From positions 638,807 through 702,806 of the forward strand of contig NC_014014.1 in assembly GCF_000025845.1 (NCBI RefSeq): 64,000 nt of DNA. The letters are read 5' to 3'. How positions within the stretch are numbered: the first letter of the stretch is position 1; each line of letters starts with the position of its first letter. Under the pieces are notes generated by a model. It was not told the origin of the DNA. It searched no databases and saw only the letters and a list, made by a program, of their open reading frames with translations. The translations under genes and the position numbers were made by a program. This document shows, in pieces, positions 1 to 10,769 of this stretch. This DNA is from Mycoplasma crocodyli MP145. GTDB taxonomy: Bacteria; Bacillota_I; Bacilli_A; Mycoplasmatales; Metamycoplasmataceae.

Positions 1-114
1 AATAAAGAAGCTACTGCAAAATGATTGGCTCAAGGTGCTCAACCTACAATAACAGTTGCAAACTTGTTTAGAACAAACAAATTAACTGAAGAGTTATTAA
101 AAGCAAAAAAATAA
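1..114 (+). CDS. rpsP: 30S ribosomal protein S16, C-terminal part
   Basis: The reading frame is open from the first base and ends at a TAA that overlaps the next start by one base. The 37 visible residues contain W-L-A-x-G-A-Q-P-T-x-T-V-x-N-L-F, the conserved C-terminal half of S16, a small-subunit assembly protein. The tryptophan is encoded by TGA. The 5' part lies outside the window. The order rpsP-trmD-rplS is the classical ribosomal/tRNA-modification operon, which supports the call. Confidence 0.9.
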
Positions 115-800
115 TGAAAGTCAATTTTCTTACAATTTTTCCAAATTACTTCAAACCTTTAATTGAAGAAAGTGTTATTAAAAAAGCTATTGAAAAAAAA
201 CTTATTAATTTTGAAGTTGTTGATTTTAGATTATTCAGTAAAAATAAGCACAATAAAGTTGATGATGAAATTTTTGGTGGTGGTCATGGTTTACTACTAC
301 AAATTGAACCAATTGATTTAGCGCTTGATTCATTAAAAGATAGAGGTGGCTACAAAGTATTGGTTAGTCCACAAGGAAAAGTATTTAATCAACAAATTGC
401 AAATGAACTTTCTAAAAAAGAACAAATAACTTTTATCTCTGGCAGATATGAAGGATTTGACGAAAGGATTGTTCAACTTGTTGATGTTGAATTATCTATA
501 GGTGATTTTGTTCTTACTGGTGGTGAATTACCTTCAATGGTAATGGCTGATAGTATTGTAAGGCTGGTTCCTGGTGTAATAAATGAAGATTCATATATGA
601 ATGACTCGTTCCAAGGTATTGGATTACTAGACTATCCACAATATACTAGACCAAGAGAATACAAAGGTATGTTAGTACCAGAAGTATTAGTGAATGGAAA
701 TCATAAAGAAATTGATGAATGAAAAAATAAAGAGCGATTTAAGAAAACTCTTAAAAATCGCCCAGATATAATAGAAAGGTTAAAAAACAATGAGAAATAA
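114..800 (+). CDS. trmD: tRNA (guanine-37-N1)-methyltransferase TrmD
   Basis: TrmD transfers a methyl group from S-adenosylmethionine to G37 of tRNAs, preventing +1 frameshifting. The 228-residue protein has the SPOUT-fold signatures [12 protein letters not shown] and [13 protein letters not shown], which form the knotted cofactor site, and the family's usual N-terminus ([10 protein letters not shown]). An in-frame TGA at 720 must be read as Trp; translation then continues to TAA at 798-800, and the tail from about residue 203 matches the normal TrmD C-terminal helix. It overlaps rpsP by 1 nt and rplS by 11 nt, so translation is probably coupled along the operon. Confidence 0.97.
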
Positions 801-1143
801 ATTATTAGAATTAGTTGAAAAACCACAACTTCGTACTGATTTAGTTGAATTTAATACTGGTGATAACATTAGAGTTCACAACCGTATTAGAGAAGGTGAA
901 AAAGAACGTATTCAAGTTTTCGAAGGTCTTGTTATTTCTAAAAAAGAATCAGGAACAAGATGTACATTTACTGTAAGAAAGCTTTCTTATGGTATCGGTG
1001 TTGAAAGAACATATGCACTTAACTCACCACTTATTGCTTCAATCGAAGTAGTTCGTTCAAACAAAGTTAGAAGACAAAAACTTTACTTTATGAGAAATCG
1101 TAGTGGTAAAAGCGCTCGTCTTAAAGAACTTAAAAAAGCATAA
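790..1143 (+). CDS. rplS: 50S ribosomal protein L19
   Basis: L19 is a large-subunit protein at the 30S-50S interface. The 117-residue product has the family core: F-x-x-G-D-x-x-R-V-H near residue 25, R-I-Q-x-F-E-G-L-V-I near 40 and a basic C-terminus rich in R and K. The start ATG lies inside the end of trmD, preceded by an AAAGG-like site at 775-779. It is the last gene of the rpsP-trmD-rplS operon and is followed immediately by a strong terminator hairpin. Confidence 0.97.
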   Translation: MRNKLLELVEKPQLRTDLVEFNTGDNIRVHNRIREGEKERIQVFEGLVISKKESGTRCTFTVRKLSYGIGVERTYALNSPLIASIEVVRSNKVRRQKLYFMRNRSGKSARLKELKKA

Positions 1144-1153
1144 AAAATTTCCT

Positions 1154-1181
1154 AAAAAGCCTATTATATAGGCTTTTTTTT
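1154..1181 (+). terminator. Rho-independent terminator after rplS
   Basis: The inverted repeat AAAAGCCTAT / ATAGGCTTTT has a 3-nt loop and is followed by a run of T. It lies 12 nt after the rplS stop and closes the operon. Confidence 0.9.
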
Positions 1182-1182
1182 A

Positions 1183-1719
1183 ATATAATTGTAGTGATGT
1201 AAAAAATCAAAAGTTTAACATTACAATTGACAAATCAAAAATAAAATTCAATAATGAAGTAATAAATAAAATGATACAAGAAATGTTTGAAGAAAATATT
1301 GAAATTTCACTTAAACCATAACCAATAATTCACAAATTAATATCAATCATGATAACAAAATTGTAAGTACAATAACAAACTATTATGGTGAAAAATTCGG
1401 TAATATCGAGGATGTTTTAAAAGTAAATAACATTGCACAATTTGAAACTACATTGAATGTCAATTTCATAAAAGAGCATATAATAAATAATGAAAATTTA
1501 ACATTTTATTACAGAGATTTTCAATTACCGATTTTTGAATATAATGTTTTATATAATTTTAAAAATTATAATATTAGACTTTATTTCCAAGAAAACCCTA
1601 AATATGTAGCTACTGGTAGAAATAAATATGATAGAACAATTTATGATAAAAATAAATTGTTTCTACAAATAAATAATGAAGTTATAGAACTATTCTATAG
1701 TCAAATAAAGAAAAAATAA
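1183..1719 (+). pseudogene. Decayed gene, unknown family
   Basis: Two adjacent open stretches in different frames read as one interrupted protein. The first, about 1199-1321, is lysine- and asparagine-rich and ends ...ENIEISLKP before TAA. The second is open from 1315 to 1719 (about 134 residues, ending ...VIELFYSQIKKK) and has no ATG, only a TTG at 1453 without a ribosome site. A TATAAT at 1184-1189 sits 7 nt before an ATG at 1197 that is followed at once by TAA, as if a leaderless start had been broken by an indel. I do not recognise the family. The alternative is a short gene starting at the TTG, which I consider less likely. Confidence 0.55.
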
Positions 1720-1756
1720 AAACAAGTAAGCTTTTATATGGCTCACTTGTTTTTAT
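1719..1756. terminator. Bidirectional terminator
   Basis: The stem AACAAGT-A-AGC / GCT-C-ACTTGTT is flanked by A-rich and T-rich runs. It lies between the decayed gene on + and folD on -, and can serve both strands. Confidence 0.75.
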
Positions 1757-2592
1757 TCGTTTTCTGGTTTAAATACATCAATTAAGTTTTTTAAAAGACA
1801 TACAACAGTAAGAGGTCCTACTCCCCCAGGTACCGGAGTAATAGCACTTACTTTATCCTTAACTTCTTCGAAATCTACGTCACCGCATAGTTTCTCGCTA
1901 AGTTGGGCGTCAAGGTTAGTACCTACATCAATAATTATTGCACCTTCTTTAACGTTTTTTGATTTTATTAATTTTGCTACACCTGCAGCTACTACTAAAA
2001 TGTCCGAATTTTCAATTCCTTTAATTCCTGTATGTTCATCATATGTAGAAACTTGTGCACCCATTCTTTTTATAATGTGAGCAACAGGTTTACCCACCAA
2101 ATGACTTCTACCAATAACAGAAACTCTTTTATCTTTAACATCAATGTTGTAATGTTCCATTAATTCTAAAACAGCTCTTGCTGTTGCAGGAACAAAATGT
2201 TTTCCAGCTGCATTATATAAATTAAATTCGTTTCTTGTACTTAATCCATCCACATCTTTATGAAATGGGATGGCATCAAGAATAACTTGTTCTGGGATAT
2301 GGTTTGGTAATGGAAGTTGAACTAATACACCATCTGAATAATCATTAATTGCGTCAAGTTTTTTAAGTAATCTGTCCTGACTTATTTTTTCATCAAATTT
2401 ATAAAGTTTTGCTTCAATGCCTAAATATTCACTTTTTTCTAGTTTCTTTTGAACGTATTTATTTGAAGCCTCGTTATTTCCAACTTGAATTATTGCAAGT
2501 CTTATTTTTCTTGATAAACCTAAATCTTGAACTTCTTTTTTTAATTTTTCAAGTTCTCTTTTCGACAATTCTACACCACTTAATATTTGCAT
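1753..2592 (-). CDS. folD: Methylene-THF dehydrogenase / methenyl-THF cyclohydrolase FolD
   Basis: FolD interconverts 5,10-methylene-, methenyl- and 10-formyl-tetrahydrofolate, the one-carbon donor used by Fmt in this window. At 279 residues it has normal length. Visible signatures are Y-V-Q-K-K (catalytic Lys) near residue 47, GVLVQLPLP near 85, K-D-V-D-G-L near 112, the Rossmann stretch V-I-G-R-S-x-x-V-G-K-P near 159 and the C-terminal ITPVPGGVGPLTV. The ATG lies 13 nt inside the end of valS, so it is translationally coupled to that gene, with GGA upstream as a weak ribosome site. Confidence 0.97.
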   Translation of the reverse strand: MQILSGVELSKRELEKLKKEVQDLGLSRKIRLAIIQVGNNEASNKYVQKKLEKSEYLGIEAKLYKFDEKISQDRLLKKLDAINDYSDGVLVQLPLPNHIPEQVILDAIPFHKDVDGLSTRNEFNLYNAAGKHFVPATARAVLELMEHYNIDVKDKRVSVIGRSHLVGKPVAHIIKRMGAQVSTYDEHTGIKGIENSDILVVAAGVAKLIKSKNVKEGAIIIDVGTNLDAQLSEKLCGDVDFEEVKDKVSAITPVPGGVGPLTVVCLLKNLIDVFKPENE

Positions 2593-5072
2593 TTCAGTTC
2601 CTCCTTATATCCATTTAATTCATTTTCATATTTTTCTAATTTACTTTTTTCTTCTTGTAATTTTTCAGCCGGCGCCTTCTTTACAAAGTTTTCATTTGAT
2701 AAAATCTTTTTAGATCTATCAACTTCAAAAGTTAATTTTTCAATTAGATTTAATAACCTTTTTTTATTTTCTTGTTTTTGACTTTCATCAATCTTTATAA
2801 AGATCTTACCAAAGTCAAAAGTTATTAAAGCATCAGTGTTTTTTTGAATTTCAGAGTATGACAATTTATTAATCGTGCTAATTGCTTTGTCATCTAAATC
2901 AAAATCTTTATCTCAATAAATTAGTTCTTTTTTAGAAATATTATTTTCTTCTCTATACTTTCTTAAAGCACTGGTAATGTCAATAACTTTATCTATATAG
3001 TCCGTGTTTTTATAAGTAGAAACTTTTGGATATGTATGGTTATAAAGTTTATCATTAAATATATCTTTAAATATCTTATATGTAACAAATGATAAAAATG
3101 GATTAACAACAATTAATGTATTTTTAAGAATTAAAAGAGCTTGCTTTTTAGAAGGATTTACTTTTAAAAACTCAACATATCAACCACTTAAATCATTGTA
3201 TATAAATTTACTTATTTGACTACCAACAAGCGTAAATTCATAATTTTTCATTGACTTATTAATACTTTTAATTAATAGTGATAACTTATTGTTTATTCAT
3301 TTATCTGCATCTGTTATTTTGTTGTTGTTATCATTTGGGAGTTCATTTATAAAACGACTAATATTTCATAATTTATTACATAAACCTCAAGCTGATTTAA
3401 TTTTATCTGGAGAATATTTAATATCAAAACCCGGTGTGGTATTGGTTATTAAGAATCATTTAAGAGCATCAGCACCGTATTCATCAATAACATCAATTGG
3501 ATCAATTCCGTTGTTTAAAGATTTGGACATTTTACGTCCTTGTTCATCTCTTATTAATCCATGTATCAATACATTTTCAAATGGTTTTTGTTTCATAACA
3601 TCAAGACCAAACATATACATTCTTGCAATTCAAAAGAAAATTAAATCGGATCCAGTTACTAATAAGCTTGTTGGATAATATCTTTTGATCATTTCGTTTT
3701 TTTGTGGTCATCCTAAAAAAACAAATGGGCTTAAACCACTAGAGAATCATGTGTCAAGAACATCTTCATCTTGTTTTCAATCTAGTCCAGGACTAGTTGT
3801 TTGGACCTTAATTTGATCACCTTTATATCAAACAGGTATTCTGTGTCCTCATCAAATTTGTCTAGAAATTGTTCAATCATGAATATTCGACATTCAATTT
3901 TTTAAAATTTTTATAAATCTTGGTGGGTAGAATTTAACCTTATCTTTTGTTCTTAAGTGTTGCAAAATATCTTTTGCAAATGTTTCCATTTTTACAAATC
4001 ATTGTGGTAAAACCAGTATCTCAATAGGTGTATTACTTCTTTCGCTATAACCTACTTTAGAAATTGTTTTTTCTTCTTTCAAAATAAAATTATTATTTCT
4101 TAAGTAATCGGCAATTTCTTTTCTTGCTTTAAATCTTTCTAGACCATTAAAAATACTATCTTTACATTCTATAAATCCATTTTTATTAATTGTTTCAATA
4201 ACTTCAAGGTTTGCATGTTTTTTAATAATATCAATATCATCTTCAGCGTGAGCCGATAACTTCATTAAACCACTTCCAAATTTAGGATCAACATATTCAT
4301 CAGATATTATTGGAATTTTTTTATTGGTTAGAGGGTGAATTACAAATTGTCCTAAAAATTTAGAATATCTTTTATCTTTGGGATTAAAAACTATAGCCAC
4401 ATCACTTAATAACGTTTCTGTTCTAACGGTTGCAATTGTAAGATAATCATTTGAGTTTTCTAAAAAATATTTAATGTAATACATTGTTTGTTCAGTTTCT
4501 TTATTAACAATTTCAATATTCGAAACTGCAGTCAACAATTTTGTATCCCAATTTACAGCTTTAACGTCTTTGTATATGTAGCCTTTATTATATAAATCAA
4601 CAAACACTTTTACAACAGCTTCACTTGCATCGTTATCCATTGTAAATCTTTCACGCTCATAATCAAGTGCTAATCCTAATCTAGATCATTGTTCTCTAAA
4701 TAGATTTGCATAATCTTCTTTTCATTGTCACGTTAATTTTAGAAATTCTTCTCTTCCGATATCATGCTTTGTTAATTTTTTAGTGTTTCACAAATGTTCT
4801 TCAATTTTAGATTGTGTAGCAATTCCTGCATGATCCATTCCTGATATTCAAAAAGTATCAAATCCTTTTAATTTTTTATAACGTATTATAGTATCAGGAA
4901 TTAATGTGTCAAAAGCATGACCTAAATGGAGTTTTCCAGTAACGTTAGGAGGGGGTAATAAAATTGAAAAAGGTTTTTTAGATGTGTCATGTGTACTAAA
5001 TACTTTTTCAGTTATTCTTCATTCTTGTTCAATGCCTTCTTCAATAAGTTTATGGTTATATGCTTTGTTCAT
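2580..5072 (-). CDS. valS: Valyl-tRNA synthetase
   Basis: ValS charges tRNA-Val with valine. The frame of 830 codons is complete once many internal TGA codons are read as Trp. Class I motifs are visible: [14 protein letters not shown] (HIGH) near residue 45, [17 protein letters not shown] near 75, R-K-M-S-K-S-L-N-N (KMSKS) near 515, the CP1 editing insert between them, and a C-terminal coiled coil (about 770-830) rich in K/E with [16 protein letters not shown], diagnostic for ValS. The start at 5072 is preceded by a perfect AGGAGGT on the minus strand (5077-5083). It is the first gene of the valS-folD unit. Confidence 0.97.
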
Positions 5073-5191
5073 TCTTACCTCCTATTATAATGTTAAATTA
5101 TAACAAATTTTGTCCAAAAATCGAGTAAAACTTTAAGTGTATAAGGGTAAAAACAAAAATGAAAATTTTTATAAATAATTTAAATTAACTT

Positions 5192-5204
5192 TATAATCTT
5201 ATTT
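5192..5204 (+). promoter_or_regulatory. -10 element of a leaderless promoter (lipoprotein)
   Basis: TATAAT at 5192-5197 is followed by 7 nt and then the ATG. No Shine-Dalgarno fits, so transcription should begin at or next to the start codon. Confidence 0.6.
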
Positions 5205-6698
5205 ATGAAAAATAAATTAAAAATAATCTCTTTTATAGGTATGCCATTGGTTTCTACAATTCTTCCAGCAACCTTTATATCTTGTTCGAATAACAACAAG
5301 TCATTAGAAAAGAATCAAGAAAAATATAAAGAAAATATTGCAAAAATTTCTAATAAATCATTTGATGATTTAAGAGGATTTGATGATGCAATGAAAAGAG
5401 AGTTAAATCCTGTAATTCAAAACTATAGTGATAACTATGATGCAAACATTAAAAAAATAATGACTATATTATATTTTTTTGAAAAGCAGGATCCTAAATT
5501 AACTTCTTTAAAAAATGAATTTATGACTATTGAAAAAGAAACTAAAAATAAAAGTAAATTTGACCGTTTTAGTTTGTTGCTTTCATTTATTAACTTTGTT
5601 AGCAAAGGAACTCAACAAGGAGCTATTAAACTTGATGAAAAACATGAAAAGATTTTTTCAGAACTTGTTGAATATAATGATTTGTTTAATTCATATGGTT
5701 TATGAATAGAAAACTATTATATTTTTGCACTAGCAAATAAATTGAATAGTGAATATTTAAACGGTAGCAACGGTAATGTAAATACATTTTTAATTAAATA
5801 TGAAGAAATTTTAAAGAAAGAATTTCCTAAGAAAAAAATAGATCAAGAATCTGCTAATGATAATAAAAATATGGCTATCGAATTTTTAGATAACATATTT
5901 CCAAAATTAGAAAAGTTCGATTCTAACAAGTGAAACAAAAATATGGGCTTTGTTGCATATAGAAAATTTGATAACAATAAACTTGAAGATATTTTAGATA
6001 ATGTAACCGGCGAAAAAATCATGATTAATCCAGAAGTTTCAGAAGAAGAACTATCTAAGTCATACATAAGTCCATCGGGTTGAATATATGTTCCAAATAG
6101 TAAAACGAATAAACTTGATACTTTAAGTTTTAATTACGATAATGAAATTAAAACTATTAAAGAAAGAAAGAAAGAATTGGAAGCAAAAATAACTGCAACG
6201 CCAAAAGAAGAAGACAAATTAGAATTATTAAGTATAAATTCAGAACTAGAATACTATGAATATACTAATAAATATTTAAAAAATCTAGATTTGGTTGAAG
6301 GTTCAAATATTTTAAGTTCTCACTTGAATAAACTTGATTTAAAAGATAAATATGTAATTAAAATCACATCTTCAAGAAACGTAAAAAATGGTGAATTTGT
6401 CAAAGTTAATTTCGGTATTAAAAATGTTGGTATTAATAGATCTAAGCAAAAAATTTATACAAAAATAGAATATGCAACAAACAACGGATATATTTACCCA
6501 AGTGGATTCGCAAACTTTCCACGTAAGTGAAAATCATTTACTATGAATCCACAAGAAAAACTTACAAATGATATTTACTTAATTGTAGATGCAAAACATT
6601 TTAATGATGCTTTTTTAAATGGTGAAAATCCTTCTCAAGCAAGCAAAAAAGATGGTTATTTAAAACTTAACCTAAGCAAAATAGTAGAATTTGTTTAA
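5205..6698 (+). CDS. Surface lipoprotein, unknown function
   Basis: The 497-residue product starts with a basic n-region and a hydrophobic stretch ending ATFISC-SNNN. Cys27 is the expected lipidated residue, so the protein should be anchored on the outer face of the membrane. The rest is hydrophilic and rich in K, N, D and E, with a helical segment around 325-365 (KERKKELEAKI...) and a C-terminal beta-rich part (VKVNFGIKNVGINRSKQKIY). Four TGA Trp codons interrupt it under the standard code. I recognise no enzymatic motif. It is monocistronic, between a leaderless promoter and a strong terminator. Confidence 0.8.
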
Positions 6699-6707
6699 TA
6701 GAAAACT

Positions 6708-6742
6708 AAAAAATATTCTTTGTTGAGCAAAGAATATTTTTT
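6708..6742. terminator. Bidirectional terminator between convergent genes
   Basis: A near-perfect stem AAATATTCTTTG / CAAAGAATATTT with a TTGAG loop is bordered by A and T runs. It separates the + lipoprotein from the - OppF-like gene. Confidence 0.9.
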
Positions 6743-9231
6743 TAATAAACATTTGAATCGTGCTTTATCTTTTCTTTTTTGCCGTCTCCAAGTTCAATTT
6801 CTGTTGTTAGTATTTGCATTGTTAATGAATCGCTAGTTAACAACGAACAATCAATTTCTTGAGTTTTAGCAAATTTTTGCTTGTTTGCATTTGCTATAAA
6901 TACTTCTTTGACTCTTCTTTGTGGAACATAATTCTTTTTGATGTAATCTAAATCATTTAAATTTGTTTGTGTAACATGTAAGTTTTCCTGATAGTTTATT
7001 TCTTCGGTATTTAGCAAATTATTAGCATACCTTAAATTAAATTCAGATCAATTTTGGAACTCTTTCATTGTTGAAAAAATATAGTGTCTATCTTCAGGTA
7101 AATAAAACGTATCTGCATGTGACCAAGGTAAAAAAGGTTTTGAAAATAGTAGTTGACTCTTCATAATATTATGAGAAATTTTGTTTAAAACATACTTTGT
7201 ATAAGGATGTAAAGCGGTTTTTAATAAATCTTTTGTAAGCCCAGATTCCACTAAATTATTTTCATATAGTAGATATACATAGTCGAAATATTTAGTCAAA
7301 AGTTGTGCATCATTTGAAATAAAAAGATAATTAAAATTATATTGCCTAGAAAGCGAATTAAGAATTTTTAGAAAATCTCTTCTTTCGTTTGTGGTCTTGA
7401 TATTTGGATCGTCTTGAACAATTAAAACACTTGGATTTAGAAATACAAATTTAACAAGTTTTAATTTTATTTTTTTAATAGGTTCAAGATAAATATATTG
7501 AGTTAAGTAATCCTCAAAATCAAGAGATACAGAATGAAAAGCTTCAATAAATCTTATTACACCAATAAATTCTGTTTCGAAATTCTCTTTATAGTTGAAA
7601 TTTGATGAATCAGAATATCTAAATAGTTTTTTAAGAAATGAATTAGCAAGTGAAAAATTATTAAGTTGTTCTATCAGTTCTCATATTTTATATAGTGAAT
7701 CATAAACATTTGACTTAGGATCGTTTTTAAATCTTTTTTCAACAAGTTTATCAATATGTTTAATTACATTTTTTATATTTCTTAAATGCGATTTAACGTT
7801 TCTAAGCATTATTCTAACTCTGGGGGAAGAATTTTTTTGCGCTTGATTCAATAAGTAAGATTCTTTATTTTCATTCCATTCTTGTTCAGCTCTTAGCATG
7901 TTAATTTCTTTTTTGAATTTTTCTTCTTCAACTTGTCTGAAGTGATTTATGATTTTATCAAACTTGTTTGATTTAAGCCCTAAAAGAATTTCTTTTCTAT
8001 TATTTATTTCTCTTTTTAAGTGCATTTTTTGTTCTTTTGAAAATTGTATATATTGAAAAATATTAACTTCATAAGTTGTTCTAATTTTTTTATTTATTTC
8101 ATGTACGGATAATCTATTATCTAGTTTGTTGTTTGATAAAAACAACCTTTCTTCTCTTCTAAAACTTTTTTCAATTTGTTTAATTTGATTACTTGTTAGA
8201 TAAAAAAATTTATTTTTATAATGATTAAAAATATTCATTGAATGTTTTTTTACAAGAAGTTCTTTTCTTAATTCTAAAAATTCAACTTCATCACTTTTAA
8301 AAAAAGACATCTTATGTTCAATTGTATTTATAGACTTTTTCATTTTATAAAGAATGAAGCTAGAAATTTTTTTAGATTGTGTTTTGAAAAACTTTTTATA
8401 CTTTTCAAAAAAACTAATTTCATTTATGATATCTCTAATCTTTAAATCATTTTCAACTTTTAGAGCAGAAGTTTCATTAATCTTATTTAATGTGTTTAGT
8501 TGTTTTCTTTTATGTTTTATTTTAGCACTTAAAATTGTTGTACTATCTATTTGAGATGCCTTGCTACATTGCTTATACTTTTCATATATTTCATTATAAA
8601 ATTCAAAAAATATCATTGAAATCTTCTTTGCTTGATTTGTTATGTTTTGATAACTTTTTATTATTCTTTTATTTATTTCTTCCTCGGTGATGGTGAATGA
8701 ATTTTTTTCAATATCATTTTTTAATTGATTCAATGATTCTAAAATATTTTTATACTCTTCAGAAATAAATCAAGATTTTGAACCTAAAGTTTTTATAATA
8801 TCAGCTTTAAACGATCTACTAAAATTATCATTAACATTTTTAAAATCACCTTTATTGAAAGTATGATTTTCAAAATTTTGCTTTATTGAGTTTCATATTT
8901 CAAAAAGAGGAATTTCACTTTTGGTTTCGGATAGAACTGCAACATCAAAAAAGGAAACTTTTTTAAAAACCTCTTCTCTTCCGAATGTAATGTTTAAATC
9001 ATCTTGAATGAAATCTTTATTATATAGTGAAAAAGATGAATGATCATTCATGCTGAAATTTTTTCAAAAATGTTTGAAGAAAAAATCCATTGATTTATCA
9101 TCAACTAAAATTCCTGTTGTTTGATTAGAATATAATTCCAACAAAGGTATGTTAATATTCTGAACTTCTTTTTTTGACTTTATTCTTTTATAAAAATTTT
9201 CAACACTAAATAATTTTTCACTTATACGCAT
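6742..9231 (-). CDS. Degenerate OppF-like ABC ATPase homologue with large coiled-coil insert
   Basis: The 829-residue protein is split by TGA codons under the standard code. Its C-terminal part (about 530-700) aligns by eye with the end of an oligopeptide-transporter ATPase: a hydrophobic strand and D-D-P (LNPSVLIVQDDP) at the Walker B position near 600, the strand NYLFISND at the H-loop, YVYLLYENNLVESGLTKDLL, and the OppD/F hallmark HPYTKYVL near 678. No P-loop (GxxGxGKS/T) is visible in the N-terminal part, the LSGGQ position reads LEPIKKIKLKL, and the H-loop His is Asn. Residues about 165-515 are a very basic, helical insert. Mycoplasma OppF proteins are known to be this long. No oppA-D neighbours are present. 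I infer a non-hydrolysing paralogue; its function is unknown. Confidence 0.65.
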
Positions 9232-9243
9232 ATTATTATTATA
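9232..9243 (-). promoter_or_regulatory. -10 element of a leaderless promoter (OppF-like gene)
   Basis: On the minus strand TATAAT (9238-9243) is followed by exactly 6 nt and the ATG, with no Shine-Dalgarno. Confidence 0.6.
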
Positions 9244-9274
9244 GAAAATAAAAGTAAATATTATTTAAGAAGAT

Positions 9275-9300
9275 TAAAAAAAGCAATATATAAATTGCTT
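9275..9300 (-). terminator. Terminator of the mnmG-rlmH-FolT-like operon
   Basis: The minus-strand stem AAGCAAT / ATTGCTT with a 6-nt loop is followed by T6. The hairpin begins inside the stop codon of the ECF gene. Confidence 0.85.
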
Positions 9301-10294
9301 AGTATGAAAGGTTTTCATTTTTATAAATTAATGAAGCAATTATGCTATATGAATAGTAAATTATCAACATATTAAATCAAATTTTAACAGGGCTGGTTGC
9401 CACATGCGTAAATATTCAAACAAATATATGCTCCGTGTTTCCGGTACCTAATGCATAAGTATCTGCAACAGATAAAAGAGGAACATTAATCATTTCTAAA
9501 AGGGCTGAGAAAATAATAATAGGAACAAGAATTAAATATCTACTTGGACTTAATTTAAATCTAGCAACAAAAACAAAGACTAACATAGTTAAGAAACCGG
9601 AGATCATAAAAGCCATAAGACCTCAACGATTTTTAATAATACTGCTATTGATATATTTTTGATCAACAACAAAACCGACAAGTATTACCAAGAATATTAT
9701 TAAAGAAATAATTAATATAGCTGCTGATGTTAAGTTAATGTTTAATAATAAATGATATGAACCAGTTTCAATAAAGTTATTCTTCTTATTGTTAGTAACA
9801 ATAATTAAATCAGCATATTTTTCAGCTTTTACAAGATCATTTTTATCTAAAGCTTTTTTATATTTTATAGATAAATTAAAAATCTTTGCCTCAAAAGCGT
9901 TAATTCTGTACTCTCCACCAAAATAAAATTTTAGGAATTTTAAGAAAAATCAACCTACTATACCTGATACCAATCCATTCATAGCAGTTGCAAGAGTATA
10001 AAGCGGATTATAAGCAGAAGGTGGTACAAATAACATAGATAATATATCACTTAAAAAACCCACAAAGAATCCTATTATTGGCCCAAAAATAAATCCGGTT
10101 ATTTTTACAGGCAAACCTATAAAACTGATTTTTATTGTTGGAATTGATACAATAGGTAAAAGTTGATTTCCAATAATGGTAAAAACTACTGCTATCGCAA
10201 TTAGAATAGCAACAAATACAATTTTTCTAATTGTTCATTTTGAGAAAATACTTCATGAACTAGTGTTTGGTAATGCAGGAGGTTTTCTTTTCAT
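9299..10294 (-). CDS. ECF transporter S component, FolT-like (folate uptake)
   Basis: A 331-residue integral membrane protein with about six hydrophobic segments. The N-terminal half has the S-component pattern of the FolT type: I-S-F-I-G-L-P-V-K-I-T-G-F-I-F-G-P-I-I-G, then GFLSDILSMLFVPPSAYNP and a Y-T-L-A-T-A-M-N-G-L-V-S-G segment. Such proteins bind a vitamin and work with a shared EcfA-EcfT energising module, which is not in this window. Folate is a likely substrate given folD and fmt nearby, but substrate calls in this family are uncertain. A hydrophilic insert of about 60 residues (after the fourth segment, rich in K, N and D) is unusual. It lies 37 nt after rlmH with no promoter, and is probably the third gene of the mnmG operon. 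Confidence 0.75.
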
Positions 10295-10331
10295 GTATTA
10301 AGTATATATATATTTTTAAATTATTTTTAAA

Positions 10332-10769
10332 TTACTTGTGATATTTCTTATTTGATAAGATACTAAAAGCACGATAAATTTGCTCAGAAAATATCACTCT
10401 AAAAAGTTGGTGTGGAAATGTCATGTTGCTAACTTTTATTTTTTTAGTTGAATTAAATTCTTCTTCAATCACACCATCGCTTCCACCAATAATAAAAGTG
10501 ATATTGTCCTCATTTAATAAACCAGAAAATTCAATACTGTCGTAATTTTTTCCTTGAAGTGAAAAAAGATAAACTGTTGAATTTTTTGGTATTTTTTCCA
10601 AAATCATTTCAGTCTCTTTTTGCTTTTTTAAATTTATATTTTCATCTTTACGTTCCTTTAATTCAATAGCATTAAATGATACATAAGAAGGAAGTTTATC
10701 TATGTATGTTTTATAAATATCACCGAACTTTTTTTCAAGTGAACCTACACAAATTAAATTAATTTTCAT
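10332..10769 (-). CDS. rlmH: 23S rRNA pseudouridine-1915 N3-methyltransferase RlmH
   Basis: RlmH methylates the N3 position of pseudouridine 1915 in helix 69 of 23S rRNA. The 145-residue protein shows the SPOUT signatures: the [12 protein letters not shown] start, L-F-S-L-Q-G-K near 79, FIIGGSDGV near 103, and the C-terminal [20 protein letters not shown] ending K-K-Y-H-K. Length is near the usual 155-160. It overlaps the end of mnmG by 11 nt, so it is translationally coupled. Confidence 0.95.
   Translation of the reverse strand: MKINLICVGSLEKKFGDIYKTYIDKLPSYVSFNAIELKERKDENINLKKQKETEMILEKIPKNSTVYLFSLQGKNYDSIEFSGLLNEDNITFIIGGSDGVIEEEFNSTKKIKVSNMTFPHQLFRVIFSEQIYRAFSILSNKKYHK

Noticed and set aside
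2580-5072. ValS appearing as several broken fragments
   Set aside because: All breaks are TGA at Trp positions; with code 4 the frame is intact, so it is not a pseudogene.
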